NCBI GenBank assembly: GCA_005809115.1
Contig: SYLK01000787.1
Location: 1-6,400, forward strand
Reading direction: 5' to 3'
DNA length: 6,400 nt
Source of the DNA: Planctomyces sp.
GTDB lineage: Bacteria; Planctomycetota; Planctomycetia; Planctomycetales; Planctomycetaceae
Part shown: positions 1-6,400 of the stretch, one piece after another
Position numbering within the stretch: position 1 is the first letter of the stretch
Layout of the letters: each line of letters starts with the position of its first letter
Notes under the pieces: generated by a model
Told to the model about the DNA's origin: nothing
Databases searched by the model: none
What the model saw: only the letters and a program-made list of their open reading frames with translations
Program-made: the position numbers and the translations under genes

Positions 1-2730
1 CGACTTCGGAGTGTTATCGGCCTGAGACCGATCTTCAGTCTGTTCCTGCTGCTGCTGGTCGTCCTGCTGCCGTTCTCCGTCGGATTTGTCCTGATCCGGT
101 GGCATCGAACTGGCAATCTCCTTCAGCAGTTGCAGGGCCTGCCTCTGTTCATTGCCGGCCGCAGCGACATCGCGTGTTTCCAGAAAACCGACGGCTGCTC
201 GCGAATGCTGAACAACCTGCGGACCGAGTTCGACCGCTCTTTCAAGTCCCCGAATCAGCGCCCGGTGCTGCTGATCCGGACCAGCATCCGCATCCTGCGG
301 ACCAGCCGGAACTGTGGCGGCCGTGTTCTCCGTGCTGGCGTCAGTCGCCTCAGGATTCGCAGGTTCGCCGAGCGGTGGTGGTGACACGGGGGCCGTGGCA
401 GAGGCGAGTTCCGCTTCAGCTTTCAGTGTCATCATCTGACTCCAGTCACTGATCCGTGCCTGCTGCCATGCGTCCAGGGCTGGGTCGGTGACTGAGCTGA
501 CAGGGCCTGCCGGGCCTGGATCAGGCAAAGCGGTCTGCCGATCGGCATCCGGACTGGTTGACAGCGGGGCGGGAATTGCGGCTGGCGAGTCCGTTGCGGC
601 TGCGGCCTGGGACGCTTCCTCGACTTCGGCAATAACTCCTGTCAATGATTCCTGCATCGCCAGCGAACGCTGCAGCAGGCCGGAAAATGGTGCTGCAGCC
701 ATGAAGACATCGTTCAGTTTCTTCAGGACCTCCCGCTGTTCCGTCACGGCGGCGTCAAGTTCACCATCACGCAGTTTTTCGGCCGATTCCAGCATGCCTG
801 CTCCCGCTTCGTCCGTCAGACGGACCAGAAGCTGTTCCAGAGCCTGCAGCTGCTCATCGGGAGCACCGGCGGAGCCGTGCGGTGCGGGTGGCAGGGGACC
901 AGCCGTGGTCGATGCGGACGTCTGACTTCCTGCAGTTCCCGCTGCAGCACTGGTGGAGTCGCCGGCTTTCGCGAATTCCTCGCGGAGCTTTTCCTGCAGC
1001 GGGGCAATCTCCTCCTGCAGCTGCCGCTGTGCGTCCGAGATCTCGCGCACCGCCAGACGCTTCTGTGGCGAATCCTGTTCTGGCGCGATGTGCTGTGTGC
1101 GAGTCCACAGTGCCTGCTGCTGCTGTTCGATCAGCAGCAGGAAGTCCAGCAACCCGGTCTGTTGCCGCGTCCGTTCCCGGTCGTGTCTGGCCCACTCGGC
1201 CTGAAGATGCTTGATGAACAGTCGCAGCAGTTCCAGATTGTGGCGTGCATCGGTGTGATCGGGGTTGAGCCGCAGGCAGTCACGGTACGCGGCGACGGCG
1301 TCCAGCAGTAAAGCGACACCCTGCGGACGCTGTTCCGGGCTGGCAGCCGCGGGGTTGACTCCCAGCAGTTCGCCAGCCTGTCGGATGGCCAGTCCGCCCA
1401 GATTATAGTGTGCTTCGGCGGCCAGCCGCGTGTCACCACCAGCGGCGACAGTCATGAACGTACCCCGCGCCGCTTCGACTTCACCAGCGGCTGCCTCCGC
1501 ACACCCCCGGTCGAACTGGATGACGGGGTTGTCCGGAGCCGCCTTGTCCGCCTCGGAGAACAGACGCTTGGCTTCCGCGAATTGACCGGAGTGAAACTGC
1601 CGGATTCCCTCGCGTACCTGACTGACGACATTGGCCGGAGGTGCTGCCATCGATTCCGGGACCAGACCGCCGGTCAGTAACAGCGCGAGCGGCACCAGCA
1701 CTCGCAGGCTTGCTGCGGGGGCACTTCGCGGCAGCAGCAGATCGAGCATCAGCAGCAGCACTCCCAGACAGCCAAACAGCTGAAACTGTTCGCGATACCG
1801 CTTCCGTTTCTCCGACCGGATTTCGCCCTGCGTCAACCCGGCAATGTGCTGATCGTAGACCTGACCAAGATCGTAGGTGCGCGTGCGGGCCGGGATATAA
1901 GCCCCGGACGTCGCCACCGCAATCTCACTCAGAGTTTTCTCATCCATCTTTGACCAGATCTCCTGTCCCCCGTGCTGGACAAAGCTCAGGCTGCCGTCTT
2001 CTCGGCGCTGCGGAATCCTCGCACCTTCAGAGACGTCACCGATGCCCACCGTCAGAATTCTGACGCGGCGTTCCGCTGCCTGGCGCGCGGCCTCGGCCGG
2101 AAACGAGTCATGATCCTCCCCGTCCGTAATCAGCACAATCACCTGATCCCGATCCTGCTGCACAGGCATCTGTTCCATCGCCTTCCGCAGAGCATCACCA
2201 ATCAGAGTTCCGCCACGCGGCGCACTGTTCGGACTCAGATCGGCCAGTACGGTGCGAAAATAATTGTGATCCGCCGTCAATGGGACCTGGACCACTGGTG
2301 CTCCGGCGAAAGCGATCAGTCCAACCCGGTCGCCTGCCAGTCGCTCGAGCAGGTCCACGATGTCGGCCTTCGCCCGTTCCAGTCGGTTCGGGGCCACATC
2401 CTCAGCCAGCATCGAGCGGGAAACATCCAGCAGCACAAACAGATCCACTCCCCGCGACGTCACGTCATCGATGAATACGCCGAACCGCGGTCGCGCCAGG
2501 GCAACCGCCAGACAACTCACCGCGAGCATCAGCACGACCGCGCGCCACACCATTCTGTGGCCGTCAGGTGCCGGCATCAGGCTGTGCTGCATCTGTGGGT
2601 CGAGAAATTTCGCCGCACTGCGGCGACGCTGCAGGAAGGCATACCACAGCAGTCCACCGACCACCGGAGCCAGCCAGAGCGCCAGGAGCAGCCAGGGGGT
2701 CTCCCAGACGATCATTACCGGTACATGCAT
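1..2730 (-). CDS. BatB/BatC-like fusion: membrane VWA domain plus TPR domain plus low-complexity tail (3' end outside window)
   Basis: I read this frame codon by codon and found no stop for 910 codons from ATG 2730 to the left edge. Two hydrophobic segments (about residues 12-34 and 62-80) precede a VWA domain (about 95-285). It has an intact MIDAS: D102-x-S104-x-S106 (LLDVSRSM), T175 in RGGTLIGDA and D203 in LITDGED. A further membrane segment lies at 317-334. A second, signal-peptide-like hydrophobic stretch (341-361) leads into TPR-like helices (about 366-505), ending in the BatC-like sequence YRDCLRLNPDHTDARHNLEL. Next come a Gln-rich probable coiled coil (510-590), Ala/Thr/Pro-rich linkers (591-625, 711-820) and helical blocks (626-710, 821-880). 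The visible end is Gln/Asp-rich. By family knowledge BatB and BatC sit at the inner membrane with the VWA and TPR parts outside the cytoplasm. The start lies 16 bp after the BatA-like stop, with GGAGA at 2745-2741; ATG 2715 is an alternative. Domain calls are solid; the role of the tail is unknown. Confidence 0.9.
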   Translation of the reverse strand, partial: MHVPVMIVWETPWLLLALWLAPVVGGLLWYAFLQRRRSAAKFLDPQMQHSLMPAPDGHRMVWRAVVLMLAVSCLAVALARPRFGVFIDDVTSRGVDLFVLLDVSRSMLAEDVAPNRLERAKADIVDLLERLAGDRVGLIAFAGAPVVQVPLTADHNYFRTVLADLSPNSAPRGGTLIGDALRKAMEQMPVQQDRDQVIVLITDGEDHDSFPAEAARQAAERRVRILTVGIGDVSEGARIPQRREDGSLSFVQHGGQEIWSKMDEKTLSEIAVATSGAYIPARTRTYDLGQVYDQHIAGLTQGEIRSEKRKRYREQFQLFGCLGVLLLMLDLLLPRSAPAASLRVLVPLALLLTGGLVPESMAAPPANVVSQVREGIRQFHSGQFAEAKRLFSEADKAAPDNPVIQFDRGCAEAAAGEVEAARGTFMTVAAGGDTRLAAEAHYNLGGLAIRQAGELLGVNPAAASPEQRPQGVALLLDAVAAYRDCLRLNPDHTDARHNLELLRLFIKHLQAEWARHDRERTRQQTGLLDFLLLIEQQQQALWTRTQHIAPEQDSPQKRLAVREISDAQRQLQEEIAPLQEKLREEFAKAGDSTSAAAGTAGSQTSASTTAGPLPPAPHGSAGAPDEQLQALEQLLVRLTDEAGAGMLESAEKLRDGELDAAVTEQREVLKKLNDVFMAAAPFSGLLQRSLAMQESLTGVIAEVEEASQAAAATDSPAAIPAPLSTSPDADRQTALPDPGPAGPVSSVTDPALDAWQQARISDWSQMMTLKAEAELASATAPVSPPPLGEPANPEATDASTENTAATVPAGPQDADAGPDQQHRALIRGLERAVELGPQVVQHSRAAVGFLETRDVAAAGNEQRQALQLLKEIASSMPPDQDKSDGERQQDDQQQQEQTEDRSQADNTPKS
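1114..1140. repeat. CTG/CAG triplet runs forming a small inverted repeat inside the fusion gene
   Basis: On the plus strand (CTG)4 at 1114-1125 is followed by six bases and (CAG)3 at 1132-1140. Bases 1117-1125 and 1132-1140 are perfectly complementary, giving a 9-bp stem with a 6-base loop. On the coding (minus) strand it encodes Leu-Leu-Leu, two residues, then four Gln, at the start of the Gln-rich helix. No T-run follows on either side, so this is not a terminator. The simplest reading is codon preference (CAG for Gln, CTG for Leu) in a repetitive peptide. Other short CAG/CTG runs occur at 46-57, 1732-1740 and 1756-1764. Confidence 0.55.
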
Positions 2731-2746
2731 AGTTGCCACGTCTCCG

Positions 2747-3817
2747 TCAGGGCAGTGTCCGAAAGCGGGTTGCGGACAGCACGAGTTCCAGCACCACGCA
2801 TCCCAGCCCGGGCAGCAGCAGTGCCTGAAATAACTCCCGATATTCCGAATACAACAGGCCGTCGGTCACGGTTTTCTCCATCCGGTCGATCTCCTCATAC
2901 ACCCGTCTCAGCCCCTCCGTATCCCGCGCACTGTAGTACTGGCCGCCTGTTTTTCCCGCCAGCGCCTTGAGCGTGGTTTCATCGAGACTTACCGGCTGAG
3001 GCTGGAGCACTTCACGGCCGAACACGTCCACCATCGGAAATGGAGCCATCCCGGTCGAACCAGCCCCAATGGTATAGATCCGGATGCCCCAGGCCGCGGC
3101 TGCCTCCGCCGCCTCCTCCGGCGTGACTTCGCCCGCAGTGTTCTCACCATCCGACAGCAGCACAATCACCCGGCTCTTCGCTTCCGAATTCCGCAGGCGA
3201 TCGACGGCGACAGCGATCGCGTCTCCGATGGCCGTCGCCTGCTCCTCCTGCAGAATCCGCTCGTTGATCACGCGCCCCTGCCGATCCATCACTGGTTCCG
3301 GAATCTGCACCGTATCCAGAACCTGAAGCAGAGTACCATGGTCCAGAGTCAGGGGACATTTGGCGTCGGCGAATCCACCAAATGCCACCAGCCCGATCTG
3401 ATCATCCGGACGACCCGCGAAGCCACTGCCACCTGTCACGAAATCACGAAACACCTGCTTCACAGCTTCCAGCCGATTCACCTGCCGACCGTCCAGTGAG
3501 AAATCCATCGCTTTCATCGACCCTGACCGGTCAATACACATCTCAATCGCTATGCCTTCCGCGCGGATCCGAAATTCCGCCAGCCCGCGCTGCGGTCTGG
3601 CCAGTCCCACCACAATCAGCGCCATGCCCGCGATTCGCAGCCAGGGCAGAAATCGCCGGCAACGCTGTGCCAGCGTGATCGGGAGGCCACGAACCAGTTC
3701 GACGCTGGAAAACACCACGGCCGGTCTCCGATCGCGACGAATCGACCGCAGTCCGGCGACAAACACCGGGATCAGCAGCAGCAGCCACAGCGGATCCTGA
3801 AAGCGAAGTTCGTTCAC
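2747..3817 (-). CDS. BatA-like membrane-anchored VWA domain protein
   Basis: This 356-residue protein has the full BatA layout. A short N-terminal hydrophobic segment follows FQDPLWLLLL (about 10-23). A second membrane helix (57-73) ends in the family-typical LARPQ. A VWA domain (about 86-310) and a C-terminal membrane helix (about 331-348) follow. The MIDAS is complete: D96-x-S98-x-S100 in IDRSGSM, T195 in ATAIGDAI and D223 in LLSDGEN, so divalent-metal binding is expected. Bat family knowledge puts the VWA domain on the periplasmic side, interacting with the neighbouring VWA/TPR and BatD-like proteins. The start is GTG 3817, overlapping the upstream stop as GTGA. It is chosen because GGAGG at 3829-3825 lies 7 bases upstream. 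Length and ends match the family, and I see no damage. The substrate or client is not evident. Confidence 0.93.
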   Translation of the reverse strand: MNELRFQDPLWLLLLIPVFVAGLRSIRRDRRPAVVFSSVELVRGLPITLAQRCRRFLPWLRIAGMALIVVGLARPQRGLAEFRIRAEGIAIEMCIDRSGSMKAMDFSLDGRQVNRLEAVKQVFRDFVTGGSGFAGRPDDQIGLVAFGGFADAKCPLTLDHGTLLQVLDTVQIPEPVMDRQGRVINERILQEEQATAIGDAIAVAVDRLRNSEAKSRVIVLLSDGENTAGEVTPEEAAEAAAAWGIRIYTIGAGSTGMAPFPMVDVFGREVLQPQPVSLDETTLKALAGKTGGQYYSARDTEGLRRVYEEIDRMEKTVTDGLLYSEYRELFQALLLPGLGCVVLELVLSATRFRTLP

Positions 3818-4998
3818 TCAGTCACCTCCGGCCTCTCGCTCTCCGGCGAACTGATGAAACGCGACGCGTGCTGAATGCTGTTCTCCACCAGCGCGTCGGA
3901 AGGTGCCAGACTCGCAAACTTCACGAGATCTGCGGACTCCAGAAAATCCCTCAGTCGCTGCTGTTCCACGGAATTGTAGCGATTCTCGCAGGCAATCTCG
4001 CGCAGGAATTCTTCCGTCGTCTGTTCCGGCGCACGAACTCCCGTTGACCGCTCAATATAACGCCTGACAACGCCAGTCAGTTCGACGTAGAACAATTTGA
4101 CATCCGTCCGAGCCAGCCCGGCGGCAATAATCCGGTCCAGCTCGTCTCGCGCCAACTCCTGCGGAGTCGGTCGCTGCTCCGGTGTCGAGCCCCTCCGACA
4201 GTAACGCAGACCGGCAACACACAGCAGCATCGCTGCCACGCAACCGGCTGCCCACCAGACGATGAATGAACGCTCGCCCGGCAGTTCCCGTGGTTCCGCA
4301 GCAGGCCTCAGCCGGTCCAGTGAAGGCGCGTCAGCCTCGTGCATCGTACTCACTTCAACGCTCAGCGCTTCCGACTGCAGCTGATGCTCCTGCCCGTCGC
4401 CGCCGGGACGATCGTCCCGGAATTTCACCGTGATCGGGTCGATCGCAAGTGTGCCGGCCGATGTTGGCTCCAGCGTATACACCTGCCTTATTGTTCGGAT
4501 GTTGTCTGCAGCCACCGGCTGAGGCTCATGAAAGTCGCGAACCAGAAAGTCTCCCAGAGCTGAACCGAATGGCGGCTTCTCCACCGTGACACCCTTGTCT
4601 GCCTGGATGGTCACCGTCAAGCGAGGTTCATCGGACAGGCGGGGCTTCGCAGGCGCCAGTTCCACGGCCAGACGCACCGGGCCACGCTCCACCTGAGTCC
4701 GCAGTACATCCTCCCCAGTCACGGGCTCGGCCGCCCGATGTTCGTCCGAAGACGAACCGCAGCCCGACAGCGCGAACGCCAGCAGAAAAATCACCCGCCA
4801 GACGCCGCTCGACACCTGGCGAATTCCCCACGACTCCGTTCTCCCGGAAGACCACCGCCCCGTTCGCGGTTGCCCGGCACACGCCCGCGGGCGCCTTGCA
4901 GGCGACCGCGGCCTATGCGACTCGGCCAGCCATGGCAGCCCCGCCGCGGCCGACCGCGTGACTGGAATTTCGGATCGGTGCAGTCCGAGTTCACTCAT
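3814..4998 (-). CDS. BatD/DUF4381-like lipoprotein with one membrane helix; true start probably internal (GTG 4815)
   Basis: The open frame from ATG 4998 gives 394 residues, but residues 1-61 are Arg/Ser/Pro-rich with unusual AGG/AGA/CGA codons and match nothing I recognise. Residues 62-80 form a lipoprotein signal ending in the lipobox LSGC (Cys80), so GTG 4815 (residue 62) is probably the real start. No Shine-Dalgarno is visible at 4998; a weak GGGG lies 10 bases before 4815. After the lipid-attachment Cys come a beta-rich extracytoplasmic region (about 95-220: QADKGVTVEKPPFG, YTLEPTSAGTLAIDPITVKF) typical of BatD-like proteins, and one membrane helix (245-266). The helical C-terminal domain (278-385; FYVELTGVVRRYIERSTGV, TTEEFL, LESADLVKFA) resembles the cytoplasmic part of DUF4381/BatD-like proteins. 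It starts 7 bp after the DUF58 gene and overlaps the BatA-like gene by 4 bp. The inferred role is a scaffold linking cytoplasmic MoxR/DUF58 with the membrane VWA proteins. The family name is less certain than those of its neighbours. Confidence 0.8.
   Translation of the reverse strand: MSELGLHRSEIPVTRSAAAGLPWLAESHRPRSPARRPRACAGQPRTGRWSSGRTESWGIRQVSSGVWRVIFLLAFALSGCGSSSDEHRAAEPVTGEDVLRTQVERGPVRLAVELAPAKPRLSDEPRLTVTIQADKGVTVEKPPFGSALGDFLVRDFHEPQPVAADNIRTIRQVYTLEPTSAGTLAIDPITVKFRDDRPGGDGQEHQLQSEALSVEVSTMHEADAPSLDRLRPAAEPRELPGERSFIVWWAAGCVAAMLLCVAGLRYCRRGSTPEQRPTPQELARDELDRIIAAGLARTDVKLFYVELTGVVRRYIERSTGVRAPEQTTEEFLREIACENRYNSVEQQRLRDFLESADLVKFASLAPSDALVENSIQHASRFISSPESERPEVTE
3825..3829 (-). promoter_or_regulatory. 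Shine-Dalgarno site for the BatA-like gene, inside the upstream coding region
   Basis: The minus strand reads GGAGGTGACTGA and then GTG. The GGAGG core lies 7 bases before the GTG start at 3817 and is made of the last sense codons of the BatD-like gene. Together with the GTGA stop/start overlap this indicates translational coupling of the two genes. Confidence 0.8.
4816..4998 (-). other. GC-rich leader between the DUF58 stop and the probable lipoprotein start; coding status doubtful
   Basis: This stretch is open in the lipoprotein frame but reads as Arg/Pro/Ser-rich sequence without recognisable family content, directly in front of a complete lipoprotein signal. It holds short self-complementary blocks, such as CGCCT-TGC-AGGCG and the palindrome GCCCGCGGGC on the plus strand. 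It could be an untranslated spacer, a small inserted repeat, or a real but poorly conserved N-terminal extension. I see no promoter that I can defend in it. Confidence 0.4.
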
Positions 4999-5005
4999 GA
5001 GTCAT

Positions 5006-5893
5006 TCAGCGAAATCGTTTTTCACGTGTCTCGAAGAAGCGTCGCAGTCCGACCGCGTAGGCTTCGTGCGTACTGATTTGCAGCCGATCGATGCCGGCGC
5101 GCTGGAGCAGTGCCTTCAGCTCGTCTTCGCGTCTGCGCCAACGCTGCTGCAGGGCAGCTCTCACGCGGGGATGGCGAGTATCCAGTTCGATCAGTTCCCC
5201 GGTTTCGGCATCCTGCAGGCGAATGAAGCCGACATCCGGAAACTGTTGTTCACGCGGATCGGAAACAGAAACTGCAATGACATCATGCCGGCCGCGGGAT
5301 ACGCTCAGCGCCCGCAGCGACGGCAACGTCAGAAAATCGCTGATCAGAAACACCACGCAACGCCGCCGCTGAACTCGATTCAGAAACTGCAGGGCCAGAT
5401 CGGGCCGCGTTTCCTGTCGCACCGGAGTCGTCGTAATCATCTCCCGAATCAGACGCAGCAGGCTGGAACGGCCCTTGCGCGGCGGAAAGTAGCTGACGAC
5501 ATCATTCGCGAACAGCAGCAGTCCAGCCTTGTCGTTGTTCCTGAAGGCGGAAAACATCAGCACCGCGGCGATCTCTGCCATCCTTTCAAGCTTCGACTGC
5601 ACTCCCGAGCCGAAAACACCGGACGCGGACACATCCAGCACGAACATCACCGTCATTTCGCGTTCTTCACTGTAGCGTTTGACGAATGGTGTGCCCGTCC
5701 GCGCCGTCACGTTCCAGTCAATCGTGCGAATCTCGTCTCCCGGCTGATATTCACGAACCTCATCAAATTCCATTCCCCGACCGCGAAACACGCTGCGATA
5801 CTGCCCTGCCAGCAGGTCGTTGACAGACCGCCGGGCAACGATCTGAATGCGCCGGACACGGCGCAGGATTTCCGCTATGGACTGCTCAGGCAT
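5006..5893 (-). CDS. DUF58 family protein with VWA-like fold
   Basis: This 295-residue soluble protein carries the DUF58 signature in order: FRGRGMEFDEVREYQPGDE (37-54), IRTIDWNVTAR (55-65), PFVKRYSEERE (69-79), then a VWA-like strand with the metal-site motif D87-V-S89-A-S91. SDF at 185-187 supplies another conserved acidic position. No signal peptide or membrane helix is seen, so it should act in the cytoplasm. The frame extends upstream to ATG 5950, but that would overlap the MoxR reading frame. ATG 5893 is preferred because DUF58 homology starts there and a GAGGTG site sits 6 bases before it. The gene lies 10 bp after the MoxR stop. MoxR-DUF58 is the classic pair at the head of Bat-type operons; a functional link to the ATPase is expected but the mechanism is not established from sequence. 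The gene appears intact. Confidence 0.93.
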   Translation of the reverse strand: MPEQSIAEILRRVRRIQIVARRSVNDLLAGQYRSVFRGRGMEFDEVREYQPGDEIRTIDWNVTARTGTPFVKRYSEEREMTVMFVLDVSASGVFGSGVQSKLERMAEIAAVLMFSAFRNNDKAGLLLFANDVVSYFPPRKGRSSLLRLIREMITTTPVRQETRPDLALQFLNRVQRRRCVVFLISDFLTLPSLRALSVSRGRHDVIAVSVSDPREQQFPDVGFIRLQDAETGELIELDTRHPRVRAALQQRWRRREDELKALLQRAGIDRLQISTHEAYAVGLRRFFETREKRFR

Positions 5894-5899
5894 GATGTC

Positions 5900-5905
5900 C
5901 ACCTC
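5900..5905 (-). promoter_or_regulatory. Shine-Dalgarno site that sets the DUF58 start
   Basis: The minus strand reads GAGGTG followed by six bases and ATG 5893. Its first bases overlap the MoxR stop codon TGA (5906-5904), so translation of DUF58 is probably coupled to termination of MoxR. This decides against the longer frame starting at 5950. Confidence 0.8.
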
Positions 5906-6400
5906 ACGGAACCGGGACAGTCGCGAGTATCTCGCGAATGACGTCGTCACTGGTTTTCTGTTCCGCCTCGGCTTCGTATGTCAGGATCACACGATGCCGC
6001 AGGACGTCCAGCGCCACATCTTTGACATCCTGCGGCGTGACGTACGCGCGACCCTGCAGAAACGCGCTGGCTCGGGCTCCCGTACCGAGAAAAATCGTTG
6101 CGCGGGGTGACGCACCAAACTCAATCAGCGGTGTGAGTGACTGCAGCCGGTATTCGCCGGGATTCCGAGTCGCACGAATCAGCGAAACGATGTAATCCCG
6201 GATCTGCTCGTCCACGTAAATCATCTCCACCAGCTGCTGCATCCCGAAAATATCTTCCGCCTGCAGCACCGGCTGAATCGGCCGCGGTGTCCCCGAAAGT
6301 GCCATGTCCAGCACCCGCCGCTCTTACGACGGCCGCGGATACGTCAGTGTCACCTTGAGCATGAAACGGTCCACCTGCGCCTCAGGCAGCGGATAGGTTC
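5904..6400 (-). pseudogene. MoxR-family AAA+ ATPase, C-terminal half, interrupted by an in-frame TAA; 5' end outside window
   Basis: From 6398 the minus strand reads TYPLPEAQVDRFMLKV, the very conserved MoxR segment around the EAQ-DRF motif. It continues to TYPRPS, hits TAA at 6326-6324, and resumes in the same frame with ERRVLDMALSG. The rest is a textbook MoxR lid: PVLQAEDIF, IYVDEQIRDYIVSLIRATRNP, LIEFGASPRATIFL, GRAYVTPQDVKDVALDVLRHRVILTYEAEAE, ending TVPVP and TGA at 5906-5904. About 160 codons, roughly half of a usual MoxR, are in view; Walker A and B lie beyond the right edge. If the stop is real, the ATPase loses its lid domain unless it is read through or translation restarts, for example at GTG 6314 (136 residues). 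MoxR ATPases work with VWA partners such as those downstream. A single-base error in the assembly is an equally good explanation, since everything else is conserved. Confidence 0.85.
6324..6326 (-). other. In-frame premature stop codon (TAA) in the MoxR gene
   Basis: The frame on both sides is the same, with no insertion or deletion needed, so this is a nonsense substitution. It sits in the stretch following TYPRPS and before ERRVLD, where MoxR proteins usually carry acidic or polar residues. GAA (Glu) or CAA (Gln) to TAA is a single-base change. Confidence 0.85.

Noticed and set aside
1114..1140. Hairpin as a transcription terminator or regulatory element.
   Set aside because: It is inside a continuous coding frame, has no T-run, and is explained by CAG (Gln) and CTG (Leu) codon runs.
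1..1200. Repeated CAG/CTG motifs as a CRISPR array or tandem repeat locus.
   Set aside because: The runs are only 3-4 triplets, irregularly spaced, with no conserved repeat unit or spacers.
1972..2970. Long plus-strand open frame (332 codons).
   Set aside because: It lies opposite the VWA domain of the fusion gene and the end of the BatA-like gene, has no recognisable domain and is rich in His, Arg and Gln. It is an antisense shadow of GC-rich coding sequence.
4958..5941. Long plus-strand open frame (327 codons).
   Set aside because: It is fully antisense to the well-supported DUF58 gene and the translation shows no family motifs.
5894..5950. Upstream DUF58 start at ATG 5950.
   Set aside because: The added 19 residues overlap the conserved MoxR C-terminus and lack family similarity, whereas ATG 5893 has a good Shine-Dalgarno.
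6324..6326. TAA reassigned to a sense codon (alternative genetic code).
   Set aside because: The 910-codon fusion gene and the DUF58, BatD-like and BatA-like genes contain no in-frame TAA or TAG at all, despite many Gln and Glu codons. A reassigned codon should appear repeatedly.

Overview
The window is one continuous minus-strand gene cluster, read from right to left, with no plus-strand gene that I can support. Gene order from the right edge is: a MoxR-family AAA+ ATPase (its 5' half lies outside the window), a DUF58 protein with a VWA-like fold, a BatD/DUF4381-like membrane-anchored lipoprotein, a BatA-like membrane VWA protein, and a very long protein joining a BatB-like membrane VWA domain to a BatC-like TPR domain and a low-complexity C-terminal extension that runs off the left edge. 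This is the architecture of the Bat (Bacteroides aerotolerance)/MoxR-VWA loci. These pair an AAA+ ATPase with metal-binding (MIDAS) VWA proteins at the inner membrane and are generally thought to act in chaperoning, maturation or envelope stress tolerance. The molecular substrate is not known from the sequence.

The DNA is GC-rich. The gene order, the long VWA-TPR fusion with its Gln/Ala/Pro-rich tail, and the BatD-like protein with a lipobox fit Planctomycetota best. That assignment is an inference from style, not from a marker gene.

Layout: 6400-5904, MoxR C-terminal half, interrupted by an in-frame TAA at 6326-6324; 5893-5006, DUF58; 4998-3814, BatD/DUF4381-like (true start possibly at GTG 4815, leaving a GC-rich stretch of about 190 bp after the DUF58 gene); 3817-2747, BatA-like; 2730-1, BatB-BatC-like fusion, open for 910 codons to the edge. 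Genes are separated by 10, 7, -4 and 16 bp, so they almost certainly form one operon whose promoter lies to the right of the window. No promoter, terminator, RNA gene, mobile element or CRISPR array was found.

The two points most worth attention are the premature stop in an otherwise perfectly conserved MoxR, and the uninterrupted 910-codon fusion ORF on the minus strand, which is easily missed because it has no stop inside the window. The cluster type is known. I do not see a wholly new system here.
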